From Inquilinus limosus DSM 16000 (GTDB lineage Bacteria; Pseudomonadota; Alphaproteobacteria; DSM-16000; Inquilinaceae), in contig NZ_AUHM01000002.1 in the NCBI RefSeq assembly GCF_000423185.1, forward strand, positions 553,320 to 617,319: a stretch of DNA of 64,000 bases. Reading direction: 5' to 3'. The position numbers and the translations under genes were made by a program. Position 1 is the first letter of the stretch; each line of letters opens with the position of its first letter. This document shows positions 9,004 through 18,032 of this stretch, piece by piece. The notes beneath the pieces were generated by a model. The model was not told the DNA's origin and did not search any database. It was given only the letters and a program-made list of their open reading frames with translations.

Positions 9004-9042
9004 GCACCAATTCGGTCTTGGAACCGTCGTTCCTTCTGGTGC
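9004..9042 (+). other. Nested stem-loop between lipoprotein and permease genes
   Basis: GCACCA at 9004-9009 can pair with TGGTGC at 9037-9042, and inside it GGAAC at 9020-9024 pairs with GTTCC at 9029-9033 around a CGTC loop. No U-run follows, so it is more likely a leader structure or weak attenuator than an intrinsic terminator. Confidence 0.35.
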
Positions 9043-9134
9043 AGGAATAGCCGCCCGCCGCGAAGGACAGGCACGATCCGGCGCGTCGGGGTGTCGATGG
9101 AATCCCGAAGCCGCCGGAACGGACCACAGCCCGG

Positions 9135-10910
9135 ATGACCCAGGACCAGATCGCGATCATCGGGCTTCTGGCCGTGGCCCTGGCCCTGTTCGTGTGGAAC
9201 CGCATCCGCTTCGACCTGGTGGCGGTCGGGGCGCTGCTCGCTGCCGTGCTGCTGGGCCTGGTCGAGGCCGACGACGCCTTCTCCGGCTTCGGCAACCCCG
9301 CCGTCATCACCGTGGCCGCGGTGCTGGTGATCGGCCGGGCCCTGGCCCTGTCCGGCGCGGTCGATCGGATGGTCGCGGCGCTGGCGCGCGTGGCCCGCGG
9401 CCGCTTCGCCCAGATGGCCGTGCTGTGCGGCTTCGGCGCCCTGATCTCGGCCTTCATGAACAATGTCGGGGCGCTGGCGCTGGTGCTGCCGGTGGCGATC
9501 CAGGGCGCGCGCAGCGCCGGCTACTCGCCCTCCGCGATCCTGATGCCGCTGTCCTTCGCCACGCTCCTGGGCGGCACCGTCACGCTGATCGGCACGCCGC
9601 CGAACCTGCTGATCTCCGCCTTCCGGGAGCAGGCGCTGGGCGAGCCGTACCACCTGTTCGACTTCGCGCCCGTCGGCCTGGCGCTGACCGGCGCCGGCCT
9701 GGCCTACATGCTGCTGCTGGGCTGGCGGCTGATCCCGACCAGCCGGCGCGGCCGCCGGGCCGAGGAGGAGAGCTTCGAGATCAGCCGCTACGCCACCGAG
9801 GTCGAGATCACCGCCAAATCGAAGATGGCCGGGCGTTCGGTCATGGCCTTCGAGGAAGCGCAGAAGGGCCGCATCGTCGTGCTCGGCATCCTCCGCGGCA
9901 AGCGCCGCGTCGCCGGGCTGATCCGGCTGGAGCGGCTGGAGCCCGGCGACCTGCTGATGGTCCAGGCCGAGACCCAGGCGCTGGAGCAGGCCCTCGGCGA
10001 AGGCGACATCGTTCTGGCGGCCGAGCACCCGCCGGAGACCGGGGGCCTCCGCGATCTCGTCACCGCCGAGGTGGTGGTGCCGACCAATGCCTGGATCCGG
10101 GGCGCCAGCCCGGCCGATCTCGACCTGCGCCGCCGCCACGGGGTCAACCTCCTGGCCGTGTCGCGCCATGGCCATACGGTGAAGCAGCGGCTGCGCGACG
10201 TCGCCATCGAGGCCGGCGACGTGCTGCTGCTGCAGGGTGATCCCGACACCCTGCCGGACACGCTGCAGGCGCTGGGCTGCCTGCCGCTGGCCCAGCGCCG
10301 GCTGACCCTGCGCAGCCGCAACCTGTGGCTGCCGCTCGGCCTGTTCGTCGCCGCCATCGTCGCCACCGCGACCGGCACCGTCCCGGCCACCATCGCCTTC
10401 GCGCTGGCGGTGATGGGCATGCTGGCCGGCCGCGCCATCCCGCTGCGCGACCTCTACAGCACGATCGACTGGCCGGTCGTGGTGCTGCTCGGCGCCATGA
10501 TCCCGGTGGGCGGGGCGCTGGAGACCACGGGCACGGCACAGCTTCTGGCCGACGGCATCGCCGCCGTGACCCGGGGCCTGCCGCCGCACATGATCCTGGC
10601 CGTGGTGCTGGCCGCGACCATGGCCGTCACCCCGATGCTGAACAACGCCGCGACGGTGGTGATCATGGCGCCGATCGTGATCGGCATCGCCCAGCAGCTG
10701 GGCCTCAGCCCCGACCCGTTCCTGATCGCCGTCGCGATCGGCGCCAGCTGCGACTTCCTGACCCCGTTCGGCCACCAGAACAACACCCTCATCATGGGGC
10801 CGGGCGGCTATGAGGTGTCGGATTTCTGGCGCGTCGGCCTGCCGCTCGACGCCGTCATCATCGTCGTCTCCGTCCTCCTGATCCCGATCGTCTGGCCCTT
10901 CGCCCCGTGA
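9135..10910 (+). CDS. SLC13/ArsB-type permease with two TrkA-C domains
   Basis: This 591-residue inner-membrane transporter belongs to the SLC13/divalent anion-sodium symporter-like permeases. About five N-terminal membrane segments include the re-entrant motifs FMNNVGALALVLP and LIGTPPNLLIS. A cytosolic middle part follows with two TrkA-C (RCK-C) modules, around VEITAKSKMAGRSV and around VVVPTNAWIRGASP. Further membrane segments contain a second NN motif, TPMLNNAATVVIMAP. The substrate (sulfate, a dicarboxylate or another anion) cannot be decided. Its last codons overlap the GTG start of hrpB by four bases, so the two are probably co-transcribed. Confidence 0.85.
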   Translation: MTQDQIAIIGLLAVALALFVWNRIRFDLVAVGALLAAVLLGLVEADDAFSGFGNPAVITVAAVLVIGRALALSGAVDRMVAALARVARGRFAQMAVLCGFGALISAFMNNVGALALVLPVAIQGARSAGYSPSAILMPLSFATLLGGTVTLIGTPPNLLISAFREQALGEPYHLFDFAPVGLALTGAGLAYMLLLGWRLIPTSRRGRRAEEESFEISRYATEVEITAKSKMAGRSVMAFEEAQKGRIVVLGILRGKRRVAGLIRLERLEPGDLLMVQAETQALEQALGEGDIVLAAEHPPETGGLRDLVTAEVVVPTNAWIRGASPADLDLRRRHGVNLLAVSRHGHTVKQRLRDVAIEAGDVLLLQGDPDTLPDTLQALGCLPLAQRRLTLRSRNLWLPLGLFVAAIVATATGTVPATIAFALAVMGMLAGRAIPLRDLYSTIDWPVVVLLGAMIPVGGALETTGTAQLLADGIAAVTRGLPPHMILAVVLAATMAVTPMLNNAATVVIMAPIVIGIAQQLGLSPDPFLIAVAIGASCDFLTPFGHQNNTLIMGPGGYEVSDFWRVGLPLDAVIIVVSVLLIPIVWPFAP

Positions 10911-13378
10911 CCCTGCCCCCTCTCCCGATCGACGCCGCGCTGCCGGATCTGCTGCCGGCCCTGGCCGAACGCGGCCGCGCCGTGCTGCAGGCGCCGCCCG
11001 GCGCCGGCAAGACCACCCGGGTGCCGCTGGCGCTGCTGGGCCAGCCCTGGCTGGGCGGCGGCAAGGTCGTGATGCTGGAGCCGCGGCGGATCGCGGCCCG
11101 CGCCGCCGCCGGCCACATGGCGTCGCTGCTGGGCGAGACGGTCGGCGACACCGTCGGCTACCGCATCCGCATGGACCGCAGGGTCGGCCCGAAGACCCGG
11201 ATTGAGGTGGTGACCGAGGGCATCCTGACCCGGATGCTGCAGGACGATCCGGCGCTGGAGGGCATCGGCGCCGTGATCTTCGACGAGTTCCACGAGCGCA
11301 GCCTGAACGCCGATCTGGGCCTGGCCCTGGCGTTGGAGACGGCGGCGCTGCGCGAGGACCTGCGCCTCCTGGTGATGTCGGCGACGCTGGACGGCGGGCC
11401 GGTGGCGCGGCTGATGGGGGACGCGCCGATCGTCACCTCCGAAGGCCGCGCCTTCCCGGTGGAGACGCATCACCGCCCGCCCCGCGCCGCCGAGCCGATC
11501 GAGGATGCGGTGGCGCGGGCGGTGCGCGACGCGCTGGCGGAGGAGAGCGGCAGCCTGCTGGTGTTCCTGCCCGGCGCGCGCGAGATCCGGCGGGTGCAGG
11601 CGAAGCTGGCCGGTCTGGGCGATGGGGTCATCGTGGCGCCGCTCTACGGCGACCTGCCGGCAGCGGCGCAGGACCAGGCGATCCGCCCGGCGCCGGCCGG
11701 AACCCGCAAGGTGGTGCTGGCGACCAACATCGCCGAGACCAGCCTGACCATCGAGGGCGTGCGGGTGGTGATCGACAGCGGCCTGGCCCGCGCGCCGCGC
11801 TTCGACCCGCGCACCGGCATGAGCCGGCTGGAGACGGTGACCATCGCCCGCGCCGCCGCCGACCAGCGCCGCGGCCGCGCCGGCCGCACCGGGCCCGGGG
11901 TGTGCTGGCGCCTGTGGGCCAGGGCCGGGGAGGGCGCGATGGCGCCCTTCGATCCGCCCGAGATCCTGGTCGCCGACCTGGCGCCGCTGGCGCTGGAGCT
12001 GGCGCTCTGGGGCGGCGATGACCTGGCCTGGCTCGACCCGCCGCCGGCCGCCGCCCTGGCCCAGGCCCGTGCGCTCCTGGCCGATCTCGGCGCCATCGAC
12101 GCCGCCGAGGGACTCCAGATTCGGCCGACCGCGCATGGCAAGGCGATGGCGAGGCTGCCGCTGCATCCGCGCCTGGCCCATATGGTGCTGCGCGCCAGGG
12201 CCGAAGGCGTCGGCGGCGCGGCGGCGGAGCTGGCGGCGATCCTGGAGGGGCGCCGGCCTTCTTCCGAGACTGACCTGCGCGCGTCGATCGAGGCGCTGCG
12301 GGGTCATTCAAGGGGTGGCGACCGCGGTGATCCGGCGGTCGCCCGGCTGCGCGAGGCGGCGCGCGACATCGCCCGGCGCTTCGACCTCGGTACCGGCGGC
12401 GGGCCGGAGGACGCCGGCGCCCTGCTGGCGCTGGCTTATCCCGACCGCGTGGCCAAGCGCCGGCCGGGCGGGCGCGGCAGCTTCCTGCTGGCCAATGGCC
12501 GCGGCGCCGCGCTGCGCGAGGGCGACACGCTGGCCGGCGCCGACTACCTCGCCGTCGCCGAGACCGACGATGCCGGGCGCGAGGCCCGCATCCTGGCGGC
12601 GGCGCCGCTGGACGAGGCGGCGCTGGAGGCCGTGCTGGGCGACCGCATCGCCATGGTCGACAGCGTCGCCTGGGATGCCGCCGAACAGACCGTCGCCGCC
12701 CGCCGCCAGCGCCGGCTGGGCGCACTGGTGCTGGCCGATGCGGCGCTGCCGAACCCGAATCCCGCGGCGGTGACGGCGGCGCTGCTGGAGGGCGTGCGGC
12801 GGTTCGGCCTCGCCGCCCTGCCCTGGCGCGACGCCGCCGTGGCGCTGCGCCAGCGCGTCGGCTTCGCCCGGGCGCTGGAGGGCGATGCCTGGCCCGACTG
12901 GTCGGATTCGGCGCTGACGGAAACGCTGGAGGACTGGCTGGGGCCGCATCTGGCCGGGATGCGGCGCCGCGCCGATCTCGACCGGCTGGACCTGGCGCAG
13001 ATCCTGGCGGCGGCGCTGGGCTGGGAGCGGCAGCGGGCGCTCGACGCGCTGGCGCCGGCGGCGATCCCCATCCCGAGCGGCCGGCGCGCCGCGATCGACT
13101 ATGCCGACCCGGCCCAGCCGGTGCTGGCGGTGAAGCTGCAGGAGATGTTCGGCCAGGCCGAGACGCCGCGTGTCGGCAACGGCAGGGTGCCGGTCGCGAT
13201 CCACCTGCTGTCGCCGGCCGGGCGGCCGCTGCAGGTGACGCGCGACCTCGCCGGCTTCTGGGCCGGCAGCTACGCCGAGGTGCGCCGCGACATGCGCGGC
13301 CGCTATCCCCGCCATCCCTGGCCCGACGATCCCTTGGCCGCCCCGGCCACCGCGCGGGCCAAGCCGCGCGGCACCTGA
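10907..13378 (+). CDS. hrpB: ATP-dependent RNA helicase HrpB
   Basis: This 823-residue DEAH-type helicase has Walker A PPGAGKTT (residues 30-37), the DEFH Walker B box (residues 126-129) and MSATLDGG as motif III. QRRGRAGRTGPG serves as motif VI, and an HrpB-specific C-terminal domain follows. The HrpB family is presumed to act on RNA, but its cellular role is poorly defined. Translation starts at a GTG inside the stop of the permease gene, with no ATG nearby in frame. The family length is about 800-850, so the gene looks intact. Confidence 0.93.
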   Translation: MTLPPLPIDAALPDLLPALAERGRAVLQAPPGAGKTTRVPLALLGQPWLGGGKVVMLEPRRIAARAAAGHMASLLGETVGDTVGYRIRMDRRVGPKTRIEVVTEGILTRMLQDDPALEGIGAVIFDEFHERSLNADLGLALALETAALREDLRLLVMSATLDGGPVARLMGDAPIVTSEGRAFPVETHHRPPRAAEPIEDAVARAVRDALAEESGSLLVFLPGAREIRRVQAKLAGLGDGVIVAPLYGDLPAAAQDQAIRPAPAGTRKVVLATNIAETSLTIEGVRVVIDSGLARAPRFDPRTGMSRLETVTIARAAADQRRGRAGRTGPGVCWRLWARAGEGAMAPFDPPEILVADLAPLALELALWGGDDLAWLDPPPAAALAQARALLADLGAIDAAEGLQIRPTAHGKAMARLPLHPRLAHMVLRARAEGVGGAAAELAAILEGRRPSSETDLRASIEALRGHSRGGDRGDPAVARLREAARDIARRFDLGTGGGPEDAGALLALAYPDRVAKRRPGGRGSFLLANGRGAALREGDTLAGADYLAVAETDDAGREARILAAAPLDEAALEAVLGDRIAMVDSVAWDAAEQTVAARRQRRLGALVLADAALPNPNPAAVTAALLEGVRRFGLAALPWRDAAVALRQRVGFARALEGDAWPDWSDSALTETLEDWLGPHLAGMRRRADLDRLDLAQILAAALGWERQRALDALAPAAIPIPSGRRAAIDYADPAQPVLAVKLQEMFGQAETPRVGNGRVPVAIHLLSPAGRPLQVTRDLAGFWAGSYAEVRRDMRGRYPRHPWPDDPLAAPATARAKPRGT

Positions 13379-13389
13379 GACGGGCTAGG

Positions 13390-13548
13390 CTATATCCGTC
13401 CCATCAGGACCAGGATCAGGAGGACGATGACGATCACCCCGAGAATCCCGCTCGGGCCGTAGCCCCAGCCGCTGCTGTAGGGCCAGGACGGGAAGGCGCC
13501 GATCAGGAGGATGATCAGGATGATCAGCAGGATGGTTCCGATACCCAT
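13390..13548 (-). CDS. DUF3309-family small membrane protein
   Basis: This 52-residue product consists of a hydrophobic segment (GTILLIILIILLIGAFPSW), a short SSGWGYGPSG turn and a second hydrophobic segment ending in LMGRI. That is the standard DUF3309 layout. An ATG at 13548 preceded by GAGGA is preferred over upstream codons that would add a charged tail. The function is unknown; proteins of this type are often abundant envelope or stress-associated microproteins. It converges on hrpB and sits beside another tiny membrane protein. Confidence 0.8.
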   Translation of the reverse strand: MGIGTILLIILIILLIGAFPSWPYSSGWGYGPSGILGVIVIVLLILVLMGRI

Positions 13549-13626
13549 GACGGCGGTCCTCGCCGTTGTTCGCGCTGATTCCCTCAATAGCGATTGGGAA
13601 ATGTAAGTTCCTGTCGATCGGTCCGC

Positions 13627-13800
13627 CTAATCGCCCTTGGCGCGCATCGCCACCGCGCCGACCGCCGCCGCCAGCACCAGCCCGGCCACGAAGCCGATGC
13701 CCATCCCCCACAGCCCGACGCTGCCGCTGCCGAGCCAATGGCCGGCCACGGCGCCGGCGAGCGCCAGCAGGAAGGGCAGGAAGCAGCCGATCAGGACCAT
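13627..13800 (-). CDS. Small hydrophobic membrane protein (57 aa)
   Basis: This ORF encodes 57 residues starting MVLIGCFLPFLLALAG and ending AMRAKGD. Two glycine/alanine-rich membrane segments flank a short GSGSVGLWGMG turn, and a positively charged tail would stay in the cytoplasm. A ribosome site, AAGGTGA, precedes the ATG. I know no family name for it. Its position between DUF3309 and a chloride channel gene, together with the coherent topology, supports a real gene rather than a chance ORF. Confidence 0.6.
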   Translation of the reverse strand: MVLIGCFLPFLLALAGAVAGHWLGSGSVGLWGMGIGFVAGLVLAAAVGAVAMRAKGD

Positions 13801-13929
13801 CGCGTCACCTTCGTCTCACCGCCCCCCGCGCCGTTAGACCCCAGTTGCGACCATTCGTCGAGCCCCGATCCCTTGCGCCGGCCTGCCGCCTCGGCCACAA
13901 GGACGGGACTTCCCGATACGGCGGCGACC

Positions 13930-15771
13930 ATGGCCACGCCCCAGGCCGAAGACGCGACAATCTCCCCGCCCCAGCGCCCTTTCCTGCGCCGGCAGCTGCT
14001 GCGCCTGCATCTGTGGACCCGGCTGCGCACCGCCGTGCGCGCCAACGAGATCGCCCTGCCGCTGCTGGCCGTGGCGATCGGGGTGATCGTCGGCCTCGGC
14101 GTCGTCGCCCTGCGCTGGGCGCTGCAGATCGCGCATGAGCTGCTGTTCGGCCTGCCGAGCGGCCAGCGCCTCAGCGCCAGCACCGACATCGATCCGGTGC
14201 TGACCGTGCTGGTGCCGGTGCTGGGCGGCCTGGCCTTCGGTGCCGTGATGTGGGCGATCGGCCGCTGGCGGCCCCGCCCGCCGGTCGACCCGATCGAGGC
14301 CAACGCCCTCTACGGCGGCCGGATGTCGCTGCGCGACGGCTTCGTCGTCGCCGGCGCCACGCTGATGTCGAGCGGCGTCGGCGCCTCGGTCGGGATGGAG
14401 GCCGGCTACACCCAGATCGGCGGCGGATTCGCCTCGCGCATCGGCCAGATCTTCCGGCTGCGCCGGGCCGATCTGCGCACCATGGTCGGCTGCGGCACCG
14501 CGGCCGCCATCGCCGCCGCCTTCGACGCGCCGCTGGCCGGCACCTTCTACGCCTTCGAGCTGATCATGGGCGCCTACACGGCGGCGACGCTGGCGCCGGT
14601 GGTGGCGGCGGCGCTGGCGGCGACGGCCGTCGCGCGCGTGCTGCTGAACGAAGGCCCGTTCCTGACCGTGACCTGGACCACCGGCCTGCACGCCGCCGAC
14701 TACGCGCTGTTCGTTCTGGTCGGCCTCGCCTGCGCCGGCCTCGGCATCCTGATGATGCAGGGCGTCACCTGGACCGAGCGGGCGATGCGGCGCCTGGCCC
14801 TGCCGCAGCTGCTGCGGCCGGCCGTGGGCGGGTTGGTGGTCGGGGTGATGGCGCTGCGCTTCCCGGAGGTGCTGAGCTCCGGCCACGGCGCGCTCTACGC
14901 CGACCTGACCATGGCGCCGCCCCTCGCGGCGCTGGCCCTGCTGCTGGTCGCCAAGACCGCCGCGGCGGCGATCTCGCTCGGCGCCGGCTTCCGCGGCGGC
15001 CTGTTCTTCACCTCGCTACTGACCGGCGCGCTGTTCGGCGGCATCCTGGCCCAGCTGGCGGCGCTGGCCCTGCCCGGCCATCCGGTCGAGCATCTCGCCT
15101 ATTCCCTGGTCGGCATGGCGTCGATGGCGGCGGCGGTGATCGGCGGGCCGCTGACCATGACCTTCCTGGCGCTGGAGCTGAGCGGCGACTTCTCCATCAC
15201 CATCGGCGTCATGGTCGGGGTGGTGGTGGCCGCCGCGGTGGTGCGGCACCTGTTCGGCTACTCCTTCGCCACCTGGCGCTTCCATCTGCGCGGCGAAGCG
15301 ATCCGCGGCGCCCAGGACGTCGGCTGGATCCGCGACCTGACCGTCGCCCGGCTGATGCGGCGCGACGCCCGCAGCGTGCCGGAGACGACGACCGTGGCCG
15401 ATTTCCGCCGGCAGTTCCCGGTCGGGTCGACCCAGCGCGTCTTCGTCACCGACGCCGCCGGCCGCGCCGCCGGGGTGGTGCAGGTGTCGGACGCGCACAG
15501 CGCCGATTATGACGCCGAGGCGGAGACCACCGAGATCGGCGCCTTGCGCCACGCCGCCGCCTACATGCTGCTGCCCGGCCAGACGGTCCGCACGGCGCTG
15601 GAGCTGTTCCAGGCGGCGGAGACGGAGACCCTGCCGGTGGTCAGCGACGCGCAGGAGCGGCGGATCATCGGCTATGTCAGCGAGGCCTACGCCCTGCGCC
15701 GCTACAACGAGGAGCTGGAGCGGCGCCGCGCCGAGGACACCGGCGAGCGCTGGTTCCGGTCGACGGAGTGA
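13930..15771 (+). CDS. ClC-family chloride channel/antiporter with CBS domains
   Basis: This 613-residue integral membrane protein has the ClC fold. The motif GMEAGYTQIG aligns with the canonical G-R-E-G-P segment and keeps the gating glutamate as Glu157, but the usual Gly-Pro after it is Ala-Gly. About ten or more membrane helices are followed, from about residue 470, by a cytosolic tandem CBS region (VARLMRRDARSVPETT and later RTALELFQAAETE) that probably binds nucleotides. The ATG at 13930 is chosen because the upstream in-frame extension has no membrane or family character. It ends four bases from the convergent GST gene. Confidence 0.88.
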   Translation: MATPQAEDATISPPQRPFLRRQLLRLHLWTRLRTAVRANEIALPLLAVAIGVIVGLGVVALRWALQIAHELLFGLPSGQRLSASTDIDPVLTVLVPVLGGLAFGAVMWAIGRWRPRPPVDPIEANALYGGRMSLRDGFVVAGATLMSSGVGASVGMEAGYTQIGGGFASRIGQIFRLRRADLRTMVGCGTAAAIAAAFDAPLAGTFYAFELIMGAYTAATLAPVVAAALAATAVARVLLNEGPFLTVTWTTGLHAADYALFVLVGLACAGLGILMMQGVTWTERAMRRLALPQLLRPAVGGLVVGVMALRFPEVLSSGHGALYADLTMAPPLAALALLLVAKTAAAAISLGAGFRGGLFFTSLLTGALFGGILAQLAALALPGHPVEHLAYSLVGMASMAAAVIGGPLTMTFLALELSGDFSITIGVMVGVVVAAAVVRHLFGYSFATWRFHLRGEAIRGAQDVGWIRDLTVARLMRRDARSVPETTTVADFRRQFPVGSTQRVFVTDAAGRAAGVVQVSDAHSADYDAEAETTEIGALRHAAAYMLLPGQTVRTALELFQAAETETLPVVSDAQERRIIGYVSEAYALRRYNEELERRRAEDTGERWFRSTE

Positions 15772-15775
15772 GGGT

Positions 15776-16417
15776 TTACGGCAGCTCGTTCACCGAATGC
15801 GGGTCGATCGAATAGGGGAAGGTCTCGGCCAGGAAGCGCGGCTGCGACCGGACCCGGTCGATCCAGGCCGTCACATGCGGGTGGTCCGACAGCGGCAGGT
15901 CGGCCTCCTCTGCCCGGTGGACATAGGCGAAGACGGCGATGTCGGCGATGCCGTAGGCCGGCCCGGCCAGCCAGGTGCGCTGCGACAGCTCCCGGTCGAG
16001 GATCGCCAGCGTCTTCAGCGATCCCTTCCGCTTGGCCTCGACCAGCGCGGCCGGGCGGCGGGCCAGCTTGCCGGTCATGGTCCAGTGCCGCAGCGTCCCG
16101 ATCGTGGACTGGACGTAGTCTCCTTCGAAGGACAGCCATTGCAGCACCTTGGCCCGGGCGAAGCGGTCGTCCGGCAGATAGGGCGTGCCCTCGGCCAGGA
16201 AGACCAGGATGGCGGCGGACTCGGCGAGCACCCGGCCGTCCTCCAGCCGGATCGCCGGCACCGCGCCGGTCGGGTTGATCGCCAGATATTCCGGCCGCTG
16301 GCCTTCGCCCTCGAAGATGCTGATGATCTCGGTCCGGTAGGGAAGCTGCAGATGCGACAGCAGCAGCCGGACCTTGTAGGCGTTCTGCGACGGCAGGTAG
16401 TCGTAGAGGGTGAGCAT
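15776..16417 (-). CDS. Glutathione S-transferase family protein
   Basis: This 213-residue cytosolic protein has an N-terminal thioredoxin fold beginning LYDYLPSQNAYKVRLLL. In place of a beta-class cysteine it has Ser/Asn near residue 10. NPTGAVPAIRLEDG supplies the cis-proline and ESAAILVFLAE the glutathione-gamma-glutamyl contact. A helical C-terminal domain contains the folding motif region GIADIAVFAYVHRA. The substrate is unknown. The sequence is quite different from the GST at 92-760, so they are not recent duplicates. It is divergent from alkB with a palindrome in between. Confidence 0.85.
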   Translation of the reverse strand: MLTLYDYLPSQNAYKVRLLLSHLQLPYRTEIISIFEGEGQRPEYLAINPTGAVPAIRLEDGRVLAESAAILVFLAEGTPYLPDDRFARAKVLQWLSFEGDYVQSTIGTLRHWTMTGKLARRPAALVEAKRKGSLKTLAILDRELSQRTWLAGPAYGIADIAVFAYVHRAEEADLPLSDHPHVTAWIDRVRSQPRFLAETFPYSIDPHSVNELP

Positions 16418-16481
16418 GGGCGTCCTCGGGCGGGGTGAGGCCGGAAGGATCGCAGCGCGCCGCGATCCCGCCACTCCGCTT

Positions 16482-16504
16482 CTTGCGCCGAATTCGGCCG
16501 CAAG
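16482..16504. promoter_or_regulatory. Imperfect palindrome between GST and alkB
   Basis: CTTGCG at 16482-16487 and CGCAAG at 16499-16504 flank the exact 10-bp palindrome CCGAATTCGG (16488-16497), with a single extra base at 16498. It lies in the divergent promoter region, 65 bases from the GST start and 43 from alkB. It could be an operator or a hairpin. Confidence 0.35.
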
Positions 16505-16546
16505 GGACGGGTGGGCGTCTCCTCTCGGCGAGCTAGGATACGGAGC

Positions 16547-17200
16547 ATGATGTCCGATCTGTTCGACAGCCTTCCTGCCCCGGGACCGACCGAAAAGACG
16601 CTGGCCCAGGGCGCGGTGCTGCTGCGCGGCTTCGCCCGCGACCGGGCGGAGGCGCTGGTCGCGGCGGTACGGGCGGTCGAAACCCAGGCGCCGTTCCGCC
16701 ACCTGGTCACCCCGGGCGGCTACCGCATGTCGGTGGCGATGACCAATTGCGGCCGGGTCGGCTGGGTCAGCGACCGCAGCGGCTATCGCTACGATCCGAT
16801 CGATCCGATCGCCGGCCGGCCCTGGCCGGAGATGCCGGAGATCTTCGCCGCGCTGGCCGACGCCGCCTCGATCAAGGCCGGCTTCGGCCCCTTCGCGCCC
16901 GACGCCTGCCTGATCAACCGCTACGAGCCCGGCGCCCGCCTGTCGCTGCACCAGGACCGGGACGAGCGCGACACCGGCGCGCCGATCGTCTCGGTCTCGC
17001 TGGGCCTGCCCGCGACCTTCCTGTTCGGCGGGCTGCAGCGCAGCGACCCGCCACGCCGGGTGCGGGTGGAGCACGGCGACGTCGCGGTCTGGGGCGGTCC
17101 GGCGCGGCTGGCCTTCCACGGCGTCGCCCCGCTGCCGGACGGCAGCCATGCGCTGCTCGGCCGCCAGCGGATAAACCTGACCTTTCGGAAGGCCCTGTAG
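16547..17200 (+). CDS. alkB: AlkB, Fe(II)/2-oxoglutarate DNA demethylase
   Basis: This 217-residue dioxygenase oxidatively removes N-alkyl lesions such as 1-methyladenine and 3-methylcytosine. The iron ligands are visible as His135 and Asp137 in LHQDRDE and His191 in AFHGV. The 2-oxoglutarate-binding arginines are Arg208 and Arg214 in RINLTFR. Length and C-terminal layout match E. coli AlkB. Two adjacent ATGs (16547, 16550) could serve as start. No Ada-type regulator is beside it. The SDR gene follows after only 27 bases, so read-through is possible even though the functions are unrelated. Confidence 0.93.
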   Translation: MMSDLFDSLPAPGPTEKTLAQGAVLLRGFARDRAEALVAAVRAVETQAPFRHLVTPGGYRMSVAMTNCGRVGWVSDRSGYRYDPIDPIAGRPWPEMPEIFAALADAASIKAGFGPFAPDACLINRYEPGARLSLHQDRDERDTGAPIVSVSLGLPATFLFGGLQRSDPPRRVRVEHGDVAVWGGPARLAFHGVAPLPDGSHALLGRQRINLTFRKAL

Positions 17201-17227
17201 ACTCGCTATGAAGGCCGGGTCGGTTGC

Positions 17228-18019
17228 ATGGGAACAGGCGGCGCGATGCTTCAGGGCAAGGTCATTCTGGTCACCGGATCCTCCTCCGGCATCGGCCTGG
17301 CGATCGCCCGGGCGGCCCGGGACGAAGGCGCGACCGTGATGCTGCACGGGGTGGAGCCGGATGCCCTCGCCAAGGCCGCGGCCGAGCTCGGCGGCGCCGC
17401 CTCGGTGCTGGCCGATCTGTCGGAGCCGGAGGCCGCCGGAATCGTGGTCGATGCGGCGCTCCGCGCCCATGGGCGAATCGACGGCCTCGTGAACAATGCC
17501 GCCGTCCTGACCCGCACGACGCTGGAGCAGGCCGACGCCGCCGCCTTCGACGCCATCATCGCCGTCAACGCCCGCGCTCCGCTGCTGCTGTGCCGCGAGG
17601 CGGTGCGCGCCTTCCGCGCCCGGGGGATGGGCGGCGCCATCGTCAACATCGGCTCGGTCAACGCACTGTGCGGCCAGGACAATCTGCTGGTCTATTCGAT
17701 GTCCAAGGCGGCGCTGATGACGATGACGCGCAACCTGGGCGACGCGCTGTCGGCCGAGCGCATCCGGGTCAACCAGCTGAATGTCGGCTGGACCCTGACG
17801 GAGACGGAGCGCGAGATCCAGCGCCGCGAGGGCCGGCCGGAGGACTGGGCCGAGCACATCCCGCCCGCCTTCGCCCCGACCGGCCGCATCCTGCGGCCGG
17901 AGGAGGTGGCGCAGCATGCCGTCTTCTGGCTGTCCGACCGGTCGGCGCCGGTCACCGGCCAGGTCTACGAGGTCGAGCAGTACCCGCTGGTCGGCCGCAA
18001 CAAGATCAACACGCGATGA
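17228..18019 (+). CDS. SDR oxidoreductase, probable D-mannonate oxidoreductase
   Basis: This 263-residue short-chain dehydrogenase has the NAD-binding TGSSSGIG (from residue 16), the NNAA structural motif and the catalytic YSMSK. Because uxuA follows after 13 bases, the likely reaction is interconversion of fructuronate and mannonate, the step before UxuA. Some bacteria use an SDR enzyme for this. That role is inferred from context only. A second possible start at 17246 (MLQGKV) would remove six residues and fits the usual SDR opening equally well. Confidence 0.75.
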   Translation: MGTGGAMLQGKVILVTGSSSGIGLAIARAARDEGATVMLHGVEPDALAKAAAELGGAASVLADLSEPEAAGIVVDAALRAHGRIDGLVNNAAVLTRTTLEQADAAAFDAIIAVNARAPLLLCREAVRAFRARGMGGAIVNIGSVNALCGQDNLLVYSMSKAALMTMTRNLGDALSAERIRVNQLNVGWTLTETEREIQRREGRPEDWAEHIPPAFAPTGRILRPEEVAQHAVFWLSDRSAPVTGQVYEVEQYPLVGRNKINTR

Positions 18020-18032
18020 GGGATCGGAGACG

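Noticed and set aside
9004-9042. Riboswitch before the SLC13 permease gene
   Set aside because: Only a simple nested hairpin is visible. It lacks the conserved cores of known riboswitch classes, so it is listed only as a stem-loop.
13594-13929. N-terminal extension of the ClC channel gene
   Set aside because: The extension has no membrane character, overlaps two small genes on the other strand and is made unnecessary by the ATG at 13930.
17200-17228. alkB as a functional member of the uxuA operon
   Set aside because: The 27-base gap allows read-through, but the roles are unrelated and no shared regulatory site was found, so they are described as neighbours only.
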